DNA of 64,000 nt from Nautilus pompilius (GCA_018389105.1 JACATO010000047.1:186001-250000), one strand, 5' to 3'; shown: positions 24,134-36,458, counted from the first letter of the stretch. Program-made: numbers and translations. The notes: generated from the sequence alone by a model not told the origin.

Positions 24134-25736
24134 GTAAGTAATTCTTGAGGAAATCACATCGTATGTTATCCTTACGTAAAGACGATATTCAGGATAACCA
24201 AACGTAAGTTTTTTTAAGTGAGAGTTTGACGTAAGTTTCCCGCCTTTTTTATTCGGCTGCACCAGACATAAACGAAGACCAGGGACACTAACTATCTAAC
24301 GAGAAACTTATTAACGCTTTTCTAGGTAGCTGTGAGAGGAAAGCGGAGTACGCAGAAACGCACGCCGACGGAATGTTACAGAAGAGCCGGAAGAAACCGA
24401 GGTTCGACAGACGGAGTCATGGACTCGAACAGAGACCCATGTTTGGTCTAAAACCACAGCCGGTCCGTTCGCCGCGCACGCACTCACTCATCCACCGGAC
24501 TGCAATTTTACCTCGAGTACTTGCTGGGTGGTGGTTTGGGAGCCGATCCGGTTTTTAGAAGGTCCCACGGAAAGAAAGAACTGCCCCTTGCAGACGTTTT
24601 AAAATATTACTCAGTAGTGAGGGGCGTTGGAACAATTTCCCGCAACAACCAGCTGTAACCATAGCTGCAAGCCTGGCTACCATTTTATCCCCAGGATCCA
24701 CGGAGAATCGTTTATTTATTGTGCTGGCAGGTCGGGCGCACAGAAGACTTTGATTGGGATCGGATTATTTATCACTTTGTTTCTACCTAGACACTGTCTT
24801 GTCTTGGGTCATCAATCACGCAGACGTCCTAACCGTACGCTGGCATTAATGGCGACTGGATGGAAAGATGAAAAGTACCGTGGAGTGATAATTGGGAAAG
24901 GAAATGGCCGAGCTTTGATAATTGACTTGTTTTTTTTAATGCGGTGGCGCAGAGGTTTTGATAAACGATGAGAAATCGTTCGGTGCTGGAGAAGCTGAAC
25001 ACCACTGTTAACGTCCGGGTCGAGCGAGCCTGTCCCTGTGGTGGGCTGAGGATGCGGCAGAGCCAGAGTAAAGAAACTGAAACAGATGAAAAGGTTAAGA
25101 ATGCAATGGATACATTTAAAGAGTATTATATATATATATAATTGCATTTACCTATTCAACAATGAATAATTTTTAAGCATCTCTAATCAAGTAGGGGCAG
25201 ACAACTCGTTTAAAAACAGAGTACGTTATTCCGTCGAGAACATGAGAACCACCGGAGCTCAGTTACGCCTGTCACTGGTCAACAGCATTTTTGGTGCATT
25301 GATACTGACACTTGATGTTACCCAATTTGAGTGTGCTGAATTCAAATATGAAGTTAGCTTTCCTTTGATAGCTCCAAATTTTTTGCAATCAAGTTTTTTT
25401 TTAATATTTTCCGAAATTTGAATGTTTCCCGTGTGATGATGCAATCCATCTGAAAATGTTATGGTTATTCCATCTTCATAATAGGTGAAAAACAAATATC
25501 TTTGCATCGAGGTTCTAGATCTATTCATAAATACGAGTTAGTACACCACAGTAAGAATTAGGCTATAAAAATAATATTTAATATTCCGATAAATGTTACC
25601 ATTTGCCAATACAGAAACGTAACTCCGCTTTAATAAGTGTGTGTACTGTTTTTCAGTGGAAAACATACATTATATACAATTAATAGGTAGCTGGGTCAGA
25701 AACGGAATAGTATTGAATGTAAAACAAAAATAGATC
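24134..25736. other. Unassigned stretch
   Basis: No recognisable coding sequence. CpG-richer DNA lies at about 24340-24560 and a short (TA)n tract at about 25124-25142. Confidence 0.5.
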
Positions 25737-27438
25737 TTATTCAGGCAAGAATTTGCGCTTGTAGCTCTTGCGTTTGTGGACTTTCCCAGGGCAATCTCGC
25801 TTAATGCTGCAGCAGTAGTCTGCCATCATATTTTTGTCTCATCTGCCTTGGTATCCCTCTTCCATGGTTTTGATGTCTTGATGGAAGCGCTCTGCACGCT
25901 CATCACTAACAGCTCCGAGATCTCAGGAAATTGATCAAGGTGACTATGCAGCAAATGGAGTTTGACACTCATTTTACTCCCAAGATCACGGAAAGCTGAC
26001 AACATGTTAGTTACAAGAATTTCATAGTCATCTGCTTTTCTATTACCAAGGAAATTTTGTATAACTGCCACGAATGACAGCCATGCTGCCCTTTCCTTGT
26101 CATTCATCTTTCCGATAAATTCCTCATCACGCACAAGGGCACGAATCTGAGGTCCATCTAACACACCTGCTTTAATCATCTCGAAGGACAAAGCAGGGAA
26201 TGCAGAGACTATGTATTGAAAACATTCACTATCAGTATTCAATGCTTTCGTGAACCGCTTCATCAAGCCCAGCTTGATATGGAGTGGAGGGAAAACAATC
26301 TTATCTCGACTGACGATTGGATCATTAACAATATTTGGCATGCCTGCTTCCAGAGTCTCGCGGATGGGCCACTCCTTCTGGATCCAATGTTTCTCTCGAG
26401 CTCGGCTGTCCCACATGCAGAGATAGCAAGGATACTTTGTGAAACCTTTCCTTTGACCGAGGAGGAAAGTGACCATTTTCAAGTCTACACAAATGATCCA
26501 GTGTGTTCATGATATTTTAGTATGTCAATAACCGTTTTTATGTCATTATATTCTTCTCGTAAATGCACTGAATGACCAACTGGGACAGCTCCATAAACAT
26601 TGCCATTGTGCAGGAGAACACACGTTGGGCTGCGCTTAGCTATCTACTGATAATCGCCACTCAGTTGGATTGTAAGATGGAATATCTAATACCTGGAGAA
26701 GACCTGGAATATCGTGGCAGAAAACAAAATGTTTCTCTTCTGAAAAATAAGAAACAAAAATCTGGTCCCGCTTTCGGAAATAAGAAACTTTCGCAGTTTG
26801 GTCAAGTAGATATTTTTCTTGCAGCCTGGATGCTAACACTTCATCCGCATTCTTGGAGAGCGCCAGATCACGTACTAAATCATTCAGTTCTGGTTGGTTA
26901 AACTGTTGAGGAGTTGACTCTTCGGTATAAGAGGGGTCTTTGAATTCTGAACTTATTTCTTGAACCTCGTTATCATCGTCGTGATGTTGTTCGCTTCTTT
27001 CCTCTTCGGATGAGGCTAGCCCATGAAAAGCTGGAATCGGGAGTGTATCAGAGTGCACAATAGGTCTGATTGCTGATGGAATGTTAGGATAAGAGTTTTT
27101 ATGCGTGTTTTTAATGCCAATACCCTTTGTCTTGACCAGACAAAAATAACAGTCAGTTGTGTGATCCCTGGGCTCTCGCTACACCATAGAACTCCAAAAG
27201 ACAGACCCTTCCGTTTTCCTTTTGTCCAGTCACGAAGCCTTTCCTCACAGATATGACACACAACATGAGGGGCCCATTTTTTGTCTTGGTCGCCAAGGGG
27301 AATTCCAAAATAGGCTTTATAAGCTTGTCTCACAAACAATGTTATATTACGCCTTTGACGAATAAGTGTGAAGGAGCCACAGACGTAGCAGAAGCCATCA
27401 GGATTATTCACACATCGACGTTTGCTTGAAGAATCCAT
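25737..27438 (-). pseudogene. Frameshifted member of a multicopy invertebrate zinc-finger protein family
   Basis: Reading down the minus strand from ATG at 27438, I can follow one intronless protein to a stop at 25737 (about 1.7 kb), broken into at least five frames. The N-terminus has FCYVCG, then CHICEERLRDWTKGK, a Cys/His zinc-binding pattern. The middle has LNDLVRDLALSKNADEVL and a DIPGLLQVL...YNPTEWRL block. Then come CVLLHNGN, HWIICVDLKM, KYPCYLCMWDSRA, PPLHIKLGLMK and FLGNRKADDYE. The C-terminus has HSHLDQFPE, ERFHQDIKTMEE, MMADYC and a basic KRKSYKRKF tail. I know this layout from memory as an abundant, mostly unnamed family repeated in insect and other invertebrate genomes, probably spread by a mobile element. 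Its biochemical function is not established, and I do not assign one. This copy is dead: there is a shift after GVLWC, a stop after SVDS, a frame change at GSFV/HWIICV, a shift near HSHLDQFPE/ISELL, and a stop (TGA) after YQGR. Confidence 0.75.
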
Positions 27439-28972
27439 GATTAGATGCAATTATTAGATCTGAAACATAAACACAATTGTCACTTTTAAGTATGATATAT
27501 CTCGACAGGTCAAAAAAGTATATCTTAAAATTGCAAGAAAACGAGAGCATATAGAGCAAAACTAATTTCAAATTTTAAATCAGCACCAAAAATTAAGCTA
27601 GAAACAGTGGAAAAATCTCATGCACCAGAAAAAAATTGTTGCCCAGTGTAATACTTAGAGAAAACGGGGCGATGACAGTCAAAAGACGACTGTCTCAGCT
27701 GACAGGTGGACTGAAGCTGTAGATTAAAACTTGGTACTCAGTGTTTCGTTCGCGCACCTGTTAGCGGCCATAACTGCGCACCGGCCAATGAGGTATGGCA
27801 GGCAGGGTATTTTGATGCAAGTGTTGAGAGATGAAGGTCCCACGGTAAAAATTACCACAAAAGATTTTTTTTTTTGTTGTTAAGAACAAATGCATTGAAT
27901 TATTTAAGATACGGGGGACTTTTCACCGGTGAGTCGATACTTGAGATCGCCGGTGTGTAAATAGAAAGCAGACTCGCTGGATTTCAATGTCCTGAACGGT
28001 AAAGTCCGGCTGACGCTCTGGCAACGATTCGTCGTCTTCAGGCTCATATTACGGCTCCGAATATTCAATCCCGCGGTCGTGGGGGCCCAGGCATAGATTT
28101 TCTGAGGTATGAGTAATCTGTAGAATTAAGCAGAGATCTTGGCCCACACGTGTAAAGCTGCTTCTAGGTGTAATAGGGGAAACATTGAAAGATATAAATT
28201 TTCGACCAGGCTAAAACGGTGTTTATTGTAAACGGCAATTTTTGCAGTGTTACTACGACGGGCGGCTCTGCGAGTTGGGGAACTACGCCTCTTAATCCAG
28301 ATTGCTGCTAATGCAGCCCAGAAACTGTTTTTTTTACAGCTTGAACAACGAGGCTGTCATATGTCGCTAATCCTCGGGTCTGCGATTTAAATAACCTTCT
28401 TCGGGTCCGAATGCGAAGTTACAATTACTTTCATCATCATCACGCTTGAAGAAGGTTGAGAGTTACCGATGCCATGGAAGTACGCCAAATTGGGCATTTC
28501 CAACCAACCAGTCGGTCCCTGGTTAACCGCTGGACTACCGCACCGCACCTTATCAAAATAGGCCAGATGATAAGAACCACGATCATTTAAATATGGAGTT
28601 AAATATTAATTATTAAAGTATAAAGAAAAGAGGGAGCAGGCGGTTAGTTAATGACTGGTAAACAAGGACGGACAGAACAAACCACAGCCTATCTTGGCTC
28701 CTATTTAAGGTTACCATACATAATCTGTCGCGCGCCAAGGATCGTAAGTATTGTTTATGTATACCGAACGACTTGTTTCTGGGGTTTGCCAAAATTCGAC
28801 AATCAAAGCGGAAAAGAAGATTTCCAGTAATAGTTCAGGGAAAATACAATGCGGAAGTTACGTATCATTGGGTGAATTGCAATATTTGACTGAGAAGAAT
28901 TTCAAAGTTTGTTCAAGCATTTCATGAAAGCCTTTATCGTATCGATTTGAAAAAATAATCTTTCGTTTAAGC
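27439..28972. other. Unassigned stretch
   Basis: No gene is supported. A possible SINE head lies at 28500-28550. The 5' flank of the zinc-finger pseudogene (27440-27700) is AT-rich, with no recognisable promoter. Confidence 0.5.
28500..28550 (-). mobile_element. Possible tRNA-derived SINE head fragment
   Basis: The minus strand reads GTGCGGTAGTCCAGCGGTTA, similar to a tRNA D-arm/box A, followed downstream by a degenerate GGTTGGAAAT that could be box B. No cloverleaf can be completed. Weak call. Confidence 0.25.
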
Positions 28973-31656
28973 CAGTCATGAGCAACCCGCGGCCCCCGAC
29001 CCCCTAAGATGCGGCCCGTGGGGCTTTGGCAAAGTAATTTTATTTTCCTCTGTTTTTTCACCCGGTGACCGCATAGCCATCAGTCACCGGTAGGCTTGTC
29101 TCCCACGGCAGGCACTCCCGTTTGAGTCACAGGCCTCTGCGGTAACTCAGGCTGGCATCACAGGCCCCTCGAGGCTCCCTGTCGCTCCGCCGCCCTGATG
29201 GAAGCGCGGACAATACAGGCTGGCGACGGGAGCCGGAACTCTAACTGTTACCGCACTTAGACTGAAGCAGTTGAGCCGCGCTCCCATTGGCTAGCGCCAT
29301 TGTGGCCGGTTTAAAGACTTCAAGTTACCCACGGTAATTTGAAATCCATATCTTCCTACCTTCCGGTAATCTGAACCAGACTTGAATGAAGCTACCGGGG
29401 GGAGAGATAAGGTGAAGCGGGAGTAATCTGAAATTCCTACACCGGCAGCTAAAAGACTCAGACCTCGCGGCACGGACCAGACATGGGATTCAGGCCGGAC
29501 GCGCACTAGCCAGCTCAGCTCTAGGCCAACTTGGGCACCAACAACCAGCAACGTTGTGTCACGTTTCCGCAGCTAGAAGAGTGACGATAGGGTGTATCAT
29601 CCCGTGTAGCAAATTCGTGTGCACATGTTGGGATTTTTAAGACCATCAGACATGGCCTCAGAGAAGAAAAAGCGAAAAGTAGAGGATGAATTACGCAAAT
29701 TCAACGATAAGTGGACCTCAGTGTTTCTTCACCAGTGTTAAAGAGACTGCAGTATGCTTAATTTTCAATGAATCCGTGGCTGTCCTTAATGAATATAATG
29801 TCAGGTGACATTATGGTACAAACCATGCATCTAAATATGGTACCCTTCAGGGCCAGATGCAGGAATTTGAAAAACGTCTTGCAGGCCAACAAAATCTCTT
29901 TAATAAAACCACCGCTGAGGCAGACATTTCGGTGTGTGCCGGTTATTTGGTCTCCAAAATCCTGGCAAAACGTATGAAGCCCTTTGGTGATGGCGAGATG
30001 GTGAAGGAATGGCTTGAAGCTGTGGCTGATGTAGCATTTCCTGAGAAGAAGGCTATTATTTCAAAAATTAGCCTGTCATGGTTTACTGTGAGCAGGAGGG
30101 TTGATGACATGTCAAAGAACATTGAAGGCTTCCTGAAGTGCAGAGCATCAAGTTTCAAGTAGTTTTCCATAGCATTGGACTAGAGCACTGACATGTCCCA
30201 TGTAGCTCAACTGGTTGTTTTCATTCGAGGCATTGACGCTGAATTTAACATAACTGAGGAGTTAGTGGGTATGGTGGGAATGATGGGCACAACAACCGGT
30301 GCGGATTTGAAAGACGAGTTGATGAAAGTACTGAAGCGGTTGGGGCTACCTTTAGAGAGGCTAAGTGGCATTGCAACTGATGGTGCTCCATCAATGGTTG
30401 GAAAAAAACAACGGCTTGACAACTCTCATCTCTCAAGAAGCTAGGGCTCTGACTGGTCGTGAGTTAATTTTGTGTCACTGTTTGTTGCATCAAGAACACT
30501 TATGTGCAAAATCTCTGGGGATGGAAAATGGTGTTGCAGTTATTGTGAAGCTTGTGAATTTCATCAGATCAAATGGATTGAATCATCGCCAATTCAGAGA
30601 GTTGCTGAGTGACATGGCATCTGATTATGTAGATGTGGTTTATTATGCTGAAGTGCGATGGCTGAGCCGTGGTCAGATGTTCAAGCGAGTTTATGATTTG
30701 AAGGAAGAAATGGAACTCTTCTTAGATATGAAGAGGAAGCCAGTGAAGGAGTTTGGCGATCGTAGGTTGATGTGCGATTTTGCGTTTTTGATCGACCTTA
30801 CTCAGCATCTCAGTGAACTGAATCTGAGGCTCCAAGGAAAGGATCAGCTCATCCACCCCACGTTTGACAAGATCAAGGCGTTTGAATGCAAGTTGTCGCT
30901 GTGGGAATCACAACTTCGCTCCAATAACCTTGTTCATTTTGAAACGTTGAGGCAGAAGAATCCAGATGATTCTGCAAATTATACAGAAGAGATTCGGCAA
31001 CTCAAACGTAAATTTCACTTCTGTTTTCAAGATTTCAGAAGATGCGAGGACACCCTCAACATCTTTTCCATTCCTTTCGATGTCAGTGCTGAAAGTGCAC
31101 CTCCAGAGCTTCAAATGGAGCTTCTTGATCTTCAGTGTAGCACTGAACTGAGAGCAAAATTCCGCGATGTGCAGCTTCTTGACTTTTACAAGCTCTACCT
31201 ACCAAGGAAGAGTCTCCCCGAATTGTCAAACCATGCTTTGGAGATGGTAAACTTGTTCGGCAGCACTTACATCTGTGAGCAATTTTTTTCAAAAATGCAG
31301 GTGCTGAAGAACAAGTATTGAAATCGGCTTGGAGGCTAACGCATGGAAAGCTCCTTTGCTCATCGCAACGTTTTGGATCGAGCCGGACATAGAAAGACTT
31401 TTGAAAGAAAAAGAGTGTCAAGTGTCGCATTAAGCTGCTTAAAAAGTAATATGAATAAAAATCGTCATACAATATATATTTTCTTTTATTTTGGCATAAA
31501 AAATAACTTTTATGTGTCATAAAATGGGTGGTTATGGAGTATGTTGGTACTCAACAGTCTTAAAGCCTGCAACTCCGTAAGAAAATTGCATGTGGCTCGC
31601 CAGAAGCCTACGAAGTTCACTTGCGGCCCGCATCCAGAAAAGGTTGCTCATCACTG
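28973..31656 (+). mobile_element. hAT-superfamily transposon with target-site duplication
   Basis: The left end reads CAGTCATGAGCAACC and the reverse complement of the right end reads CAGTGATGAGCAACC. The sequence just inside both is rich in GCGGCC. The 8 bases outside are GTTTAAGC on the left (28965-28972) and GTTTATGC on the right (31657-31664), matching at 7 of 8, as expected for the 8-bp duplication made by hAT insertion. The element spans 2684 bp and contains one transposase-like pseudogene on the plus strand. About 680 bases of GC-richer non-coding leader lie between the left end and its ATG. Confidence 0.9.
29652..31433 (+). pseudogene. GTF2IRD2-like hAT transposase, decayed
   Basis: This is the hAT transposase of the element around it. 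The same transposase type is fused to human GTF2IRD2 (family knowledge). From ATG at 29652 (ASEKKKRKVEDELRKF) it runs to a stop at 31431-31433 after IERLLKEKECQVSH, about 594 codons, close to full length. Landmarks: a BED-type finger with one Cys apparently replaced (CLIFNES); ITEELVGMVG at 30251; TDGAPSMVGKK at about 30380; CHCLLHQEHL at 30475; NGLNHRQFRELLSD and AEVRWLSRGQ at 30570-30680; and the C-terminal dimerisation block LPELSNHALEMVNLFGSTY at 31217. The longest intact piece is 30365-31321. Breaks include TGA within the zinc finger, TAG at 30160, TAG in the Asp-Glu-Ser-Thr catalytic motif (30181), a frameshift near 30410, and another after 31318. Confidence 0.9.
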
Positions 31657-33144
31657 GTTTATGCGATTCGAGAGATTACCTTAATCTGTTGTGGTGATGA
31701 ATGATACTTACCCGAAATTAAGGGGAAACCGTTTGAACGTCTAAGGATGACACCCCGTCGAAGCTCAGAACTAAGTAGACTACGGCGATATCAGACTTTC
31801 TGTTTGTCTCACGATTCATTCTGAAAGATCAGAAACAAAGACCAAGTTGTCCAGAAATTGGAATCGCTGTTTCAGCATCTCGGCATGCTGAAGATGAAAC
31901 ATGTCTGTCAACTAGTCTAACTAACTATGCAAATAGTAGTTTGAAACTAAGCACAGAGTTAAACTGGGAGCTGCTCATGGCGGAAGTAACCGAGTCACTG
32001 CGAAATCAGCTGACCGCAGTAGATCCCCGCTACGGTTTCAACGTATCCCAGTCGGCAAGAAGATGAGTTTACTATCTACTCTGCTCAATCTAACTATTTA
32101 TTTTAAGTGGAGAGATAAGAATGATTAAGCGTCGCATCGAAGGAGTATTTAATGTTTTCTTGTAAAAAAAAAAGTTAGAAACAAAACAAACAAATTGATA
32201 TATAGCGAGAAGGAACGACTAAGCTGATGTTTAAATCCAGCTCGAGTTGGCGAGGGAAAGACGGTTGGGAGATAGCGTGTTTCAACACAGCAGTAAGTGA
32301 TCGGGCTAAAACTCAAGTCAGCGTAAAGAGACAGCTTCGCCTATCGTGTAGTCTAAACACTGCTGAAGCCCTGCGCGAGTGTTGACGGATGGAGTAAACG
32401 AAAGTCTTGTCGGAAAGCTTAAGTACTCATTGTGAAGTGCGGCTCGATAAGGATCACTACCTACGTTAGTTAGGTCGCCGGAAAACCAGAAACCGCTGGC
32501 TACTAGATTACTGGGGCTCCGCTTACGTTGGTAACACCTGAATACTCCATGTATTCCTCAAGGTTCCTGATAAGAAGCCTGCCTGCCCTGCGGTTTCTCC
32601 TTTCCTTATGCATTGCTGTGTGTAAATGAGTTAAAAACGACGGCGGCGGTGGATGAGAGCTCTGGCCACGAGTTCCAACTCGAAACGCGGGGTTTCGTTG
32701 TCTACACTATCGAGATCTCTCAAACAAAGATGTTTCCTTCATCATCCTGGTAACCAGTACGCGTGCTGTCAGTGCCATCTGTCGGGCAAACTAGTTAGCA
32801 CAGGGCTGGCAAAATTTGCACCTTTGATGAAGCGGACCGGGAAAATGGTAGGTTCTTAGACTAGGTACGCGAACTAGAAGAACCCAGCGACTTATTGAAG
32901 AAAAGCAAGCACTGATTGGTTACTAGACCTTTAAATAGGGTTCGTTTGTTGTTGTTGTTGTTGTTCTCTCCCTTTGACTACGAACATCTTCAGATAAAAC
33001 TAAGAGATGAACTGAAACAAACCATCGGTAGTTTCGTGCAATCATAAACCGTCATCTCACCAAACAAAATGTCCTGTTTCTGGTTGGTCTCCAGAGTGAT
33101 TCTCGTTCGCAGAAACTTGATATTTAATACAAAGTCTTGGATGA
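31657..33144. other. Unassigned stretch
   Basis: No gene is supported. A short GTT repeat lies at about 32946-32965. Confidence 0.5.
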
Positions 33145-33567
33145 CTAACATTTTTTAAAAAAAACGCAACATCTTTGCACTGCGTATACACCTGGGATCG
33201 GTTTGGGGGTGGGGTTGGAATTGAAATTCCACCTGAGAGTTTCGCCGCTCGGTGAAGTAAATTCCAAGTTTCGCGGAGGGGGCTCAGCTAGAAAGTGAGC
33301 GAGGTCCTCGTACGGATAATCTGCCAGGGCCGGCCTGCCTAGAGGCCCAGACTCGGCAAATAATGGTCGCAGAATGGAAGCGTAGAAACAAAGTTGTCCG
33401 CTCAGCGAATCGAAGAAACGATATTTAAGATCCCAGACGGTCGCAAGTCTGGCTTCGGAGCGAACAGACTCGGGGCAGCCATCAGGAAACAATCGGTTAA
33501 CCAGGTGTTTACGAGAGAGCTCGGGCTGATGGTTAAGTTGATCATCACACACACCACACACACACAC
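33145..33567 (-). CDS. Unidentified open frame of 140 codons
   Basis: A continuous minus-strand frame through CpG-richer DNA, with segments such as WDLKYRFFDSLSGQLCF and YEDLAHFLAEPPPRNLEF. The composition is not obviously low-complexity over the central 100 residues. Its N-terminal end reads through a (CA)n tract, which weakens it. No family is recognised and no splice context was established. It may well be chance. Confidence 0.15.
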   Translation of the reverse strand: MCVCGVCDDQLNHQPELSRKHLVNRLFPDGCPESVRSEARLATVWDLKYRFFDSLSGQLCFYASILRPLFAESGPLGRPALADYPYEDLAHFLAEPPPRNLEFTSPSGETLRWNFNSNPTPKPIPGVYAVQRCCVFFKKC

Positions 33568-33570
33568 ACA
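33546..33570. repeat. (AC)n microsatellite
   Basis: Short CA dinucleotide tract with one interruption. Confidence 0.9.
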
Positions 33571-35926
33571 AAAGAGGAGCTACGACAAACGAAGGTTAGG
33601 GTTATAAAAAGAATTTCTATAAACTGCTCAGGATTTTCCATCAAGTGGAAAATGGAACCTTCGTTACTCACCTCGCGTCTGGAGAGAAAAGTTCAGCAGA
33701 TTGCAGAATGCGCTCAATTAACGGACAAACTCACTCAGCCGATTCTCGTTTAAAATTGCTGAGGTAAAATGTGCAGGAACTCGTTCATCACGCTTCACTG
33801 GAATTTCTAATTATTCGCTCATTTACATATTCATATAAAGGATCAAAGCGCTGGAGTCGTCGCACTGCTGTACACACACAAAGCCTGCGGAGGAGACAAC
33901 TCCGGGGAGAGAACCACCGCCAGGAAGCGCTGACTATTCTACACCACCAGGGGTCCGGGCACCGCCAACACCGGCAGGAAAACCCTTACTGGAACTCTCT
34001 CTGGGAAGTCGGGGTCGGGGGTGGTGATGCCAAGCCGAGCCGGGTTCGAACTCTGGCTCTCAGTCTAACGCCGGACCGCTCCCCCCGTCGCTCAAGTTCG
34101 GTAATCAGACGAATAATAATGATGACAAAATTATATGATGTCATCAGTCAGAAGAATCAGCAAAGAATAAAAGATCTGTTAGTCAAATTCGACTGAATGG
34201 TAAAAAGTAACTCGCCCCCAGATGCGTCTGAGTGCACGTGAATAACGGCCTGAATAGCTGGTTTAGCGCGCATGGAACACTGGGTAATTTTAGACGCGTC
34301 CCTTTTTTTAAAAAAATGTTTCACTCACAATACTTAAAGGAATCCTTTTCAAAAAAAAAAAAACAAAAAAAACATTGAAACTGTCAACAAATAAAAACTG
34401 AACAGTCAAAGAGTAGATAATCGCGATATGATTTTAAAAATCTAGGGTCAATTGCACATGCAAAAAAAATTAACTTCACGTGCTAAATAACCGATGTCTT
34501 TTGCTTGGAAACACAAAAGCTAAATGCTAAAACAAGTCCTATTGTCCTTAAGCTCTGTGGTCGCCTTTACTTTCTCCAGCCTCCCTGTTGGTCGAGGTTG
34601 TGGCCCCGCTCTGCGTTCATCATTAGTCTGTTGTTTTTTTGCCCCCCCCCGTGTAAACCTTTGTTTACGGCGTGAATAATTACAAAGTCAGCTTCCTTAT
34701 CTCAGAGTCCCAGGTAACGGTCGGTTTCCGGCTACAAGTCCCCTCCCCACAATAAACGCTTCGCCCGTCTCCCCGTGGTTCTAATCATCATTGGTTTTAC
34801 TAAATTTAAACTTTTGTCTGTTTTCCCACATGCACGAGAGACTCTCTGGCTCTGCTATCAAGAAACGTTTACACTTTTTACGTCATAGTTGTGCATTCCG
34901 TTATATAACGTTTTGGGTGCATCTCAGTTATGCAAGATGGTGTCCTGTCAAACTGCACGATCAAGACGCTACCACTTTTCACTGTAATTACCAAATGGCC
35001 TCAGAAAGCTATGATTATGGTCTCCAAATTTCGCCGAGAATATTCAGTAGATTGTTTACTCGAGCGGATGTTTGGTACTGACAGGTAGTTTTACCAGTGA
35101 TTGTCAAATGAAGATTCATAGAGATACATGTTGAAACTGTAGAAATAATTTTAAAGAAAAACATGAGTTAACTCAAAAGGCACGATATGTAATCCTTTTG
35201 GAAAATAGGTTTGTCTTCCGAAAAGGACTGGTAATTACCAAAAGTCGATAACACTAGAAGTATGCATATCAATATTCACTGACCAAAGCATTACCAACCC
35301 AGTGCCGAGTTACCCTTCTTGCACTGTTTTTCTGGTCAATGACCAATGCAGTGCAGCCCGGAAAAGCTGACGTAGCGCGCACGTCACGCTGAGTGAATAC
35401 AGAGTAGTTACATTTAAGTTTCATCTAGATTATCACAAGAGAACCTCTTTCTCTTTAAATTTAAAATTGCACTTCAGCCAAATGCTACATTTTTAGCTTT
35501 GTCGTAAGACTTCGATTCCATCTGTATAAGAGCGTGAGCTAGCCATAGGGGAGCCAGTAAGCGGAGACATTTTTTCTTTCTTTCTCTTTAGTTACTCATG
35601 GTTTCTCCATACGCTCACAGAAAAGAACTCGGCAACCCATGTTCTACGTCATCTGATGTTTTAATGGGCAGCGGAAACTCCCCGGGGTCTTCAGAACTTA
35701 TACACAGAGAATAAATGCTGCGTATGTTTTTACACTTTTGCAATTACTTTGTATAACGCGAACAAAATCCTCTCTTTTTTTGTAAATTCTAGAACATTAT
35801 TCTTTTTTACGGACGGTGTTGTTTTGAAATAAAAATAGTTTAATTTAAAACTTAAAGTTTTGTGCGAAATTGGGGGGGAAAGTGTGTGAAAGGAAAAGAA
35901 TTAAATAAAATTATTTGAATTATTTA
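33571..35926. other. Unassigned stretch
   Basis: No gene is supported. It contains the SINE-like head at 34020-34105. An open frame of 141 codons at 33771-34196 runs through that SINE-like DNA and is not credible as a gene. Confidence 0.5.
34020..34105 (-). mobile_element. Possible tRNA-derived SINE head
   Basis: On the minus strand GGGGGAGCGGTCCGGCGTTA resembles a tRNA-like 5' part, and AGAGTTCGAACCCGGC is a good match to the RNA polymerase III box B. No clean cloverleaf forms, so this is more likely a SINE promoter than a tRNA gene. The extent of the tail is unclear. Confidence 0.4.
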
Positions 35927-35964
<38 letters not shown>

Positions 35965-36069
35965 ATGAGAGAGTGAGAGAGATGGGAGAGAGAGATGGAG
36001 AGAGAGAGAGAGATGGGCGAGAGAGAGAGAGAGATGGGAGAGAGAGAAGAGAGAGAGAGAGCAGAGAGG

Positions 36070-36105
<36 letters not shown>

Positions 36106-36142
36106 GAGGGAGAGGAGAGAGGAGAGAGAGAGAGAGAGATGG

Positions 36143-36193
<51 letters not shown>

Positions 36194-36237
36194 TGGGGAG
36201 AGAGATGGAGAGCGGAGAGAGATGGAGAGAGAGATGG

Positions 36238-36276
<39 letters not shown>

Positions 36277-36404
36277 CTGGGAGAGATCGAGAGAGAGAGA
36301 GAGCGAGAGAGAGAGAGAGAGAGAGAGATGGGAGAGAGATGGGAGAGAGAGATGGAGCGGCGAGATGGGAGAGAGAGATGGAGAGAGAGAGATGGGAGAG
36401 AGCG

Positions 36405-36455
<51 letters not shown>
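35927..36455. repeat. 530-bp (GA)n purine tract with GATGG interruptions
   Basis: Nearly pure GA dinucleotide repeat interrupted by GATGG, GCGA and GGGA variants. The strand asymmetry makes frames of Arg/Glu on one strand and Ser/Leu on the other (up to 238 codons). These are repeat artefacts. Confidence 0.97.

Positions 36456-36458
<3 letters not shown>

Noticed and set aside
33594-33606. GGTTAGGGTTA resembling a telomeric dimer
   Set aside because: Only about 1.5 units. The other TAGGGTTA occurrences at 6558 and 61710 are also isolated, so chance is enough.
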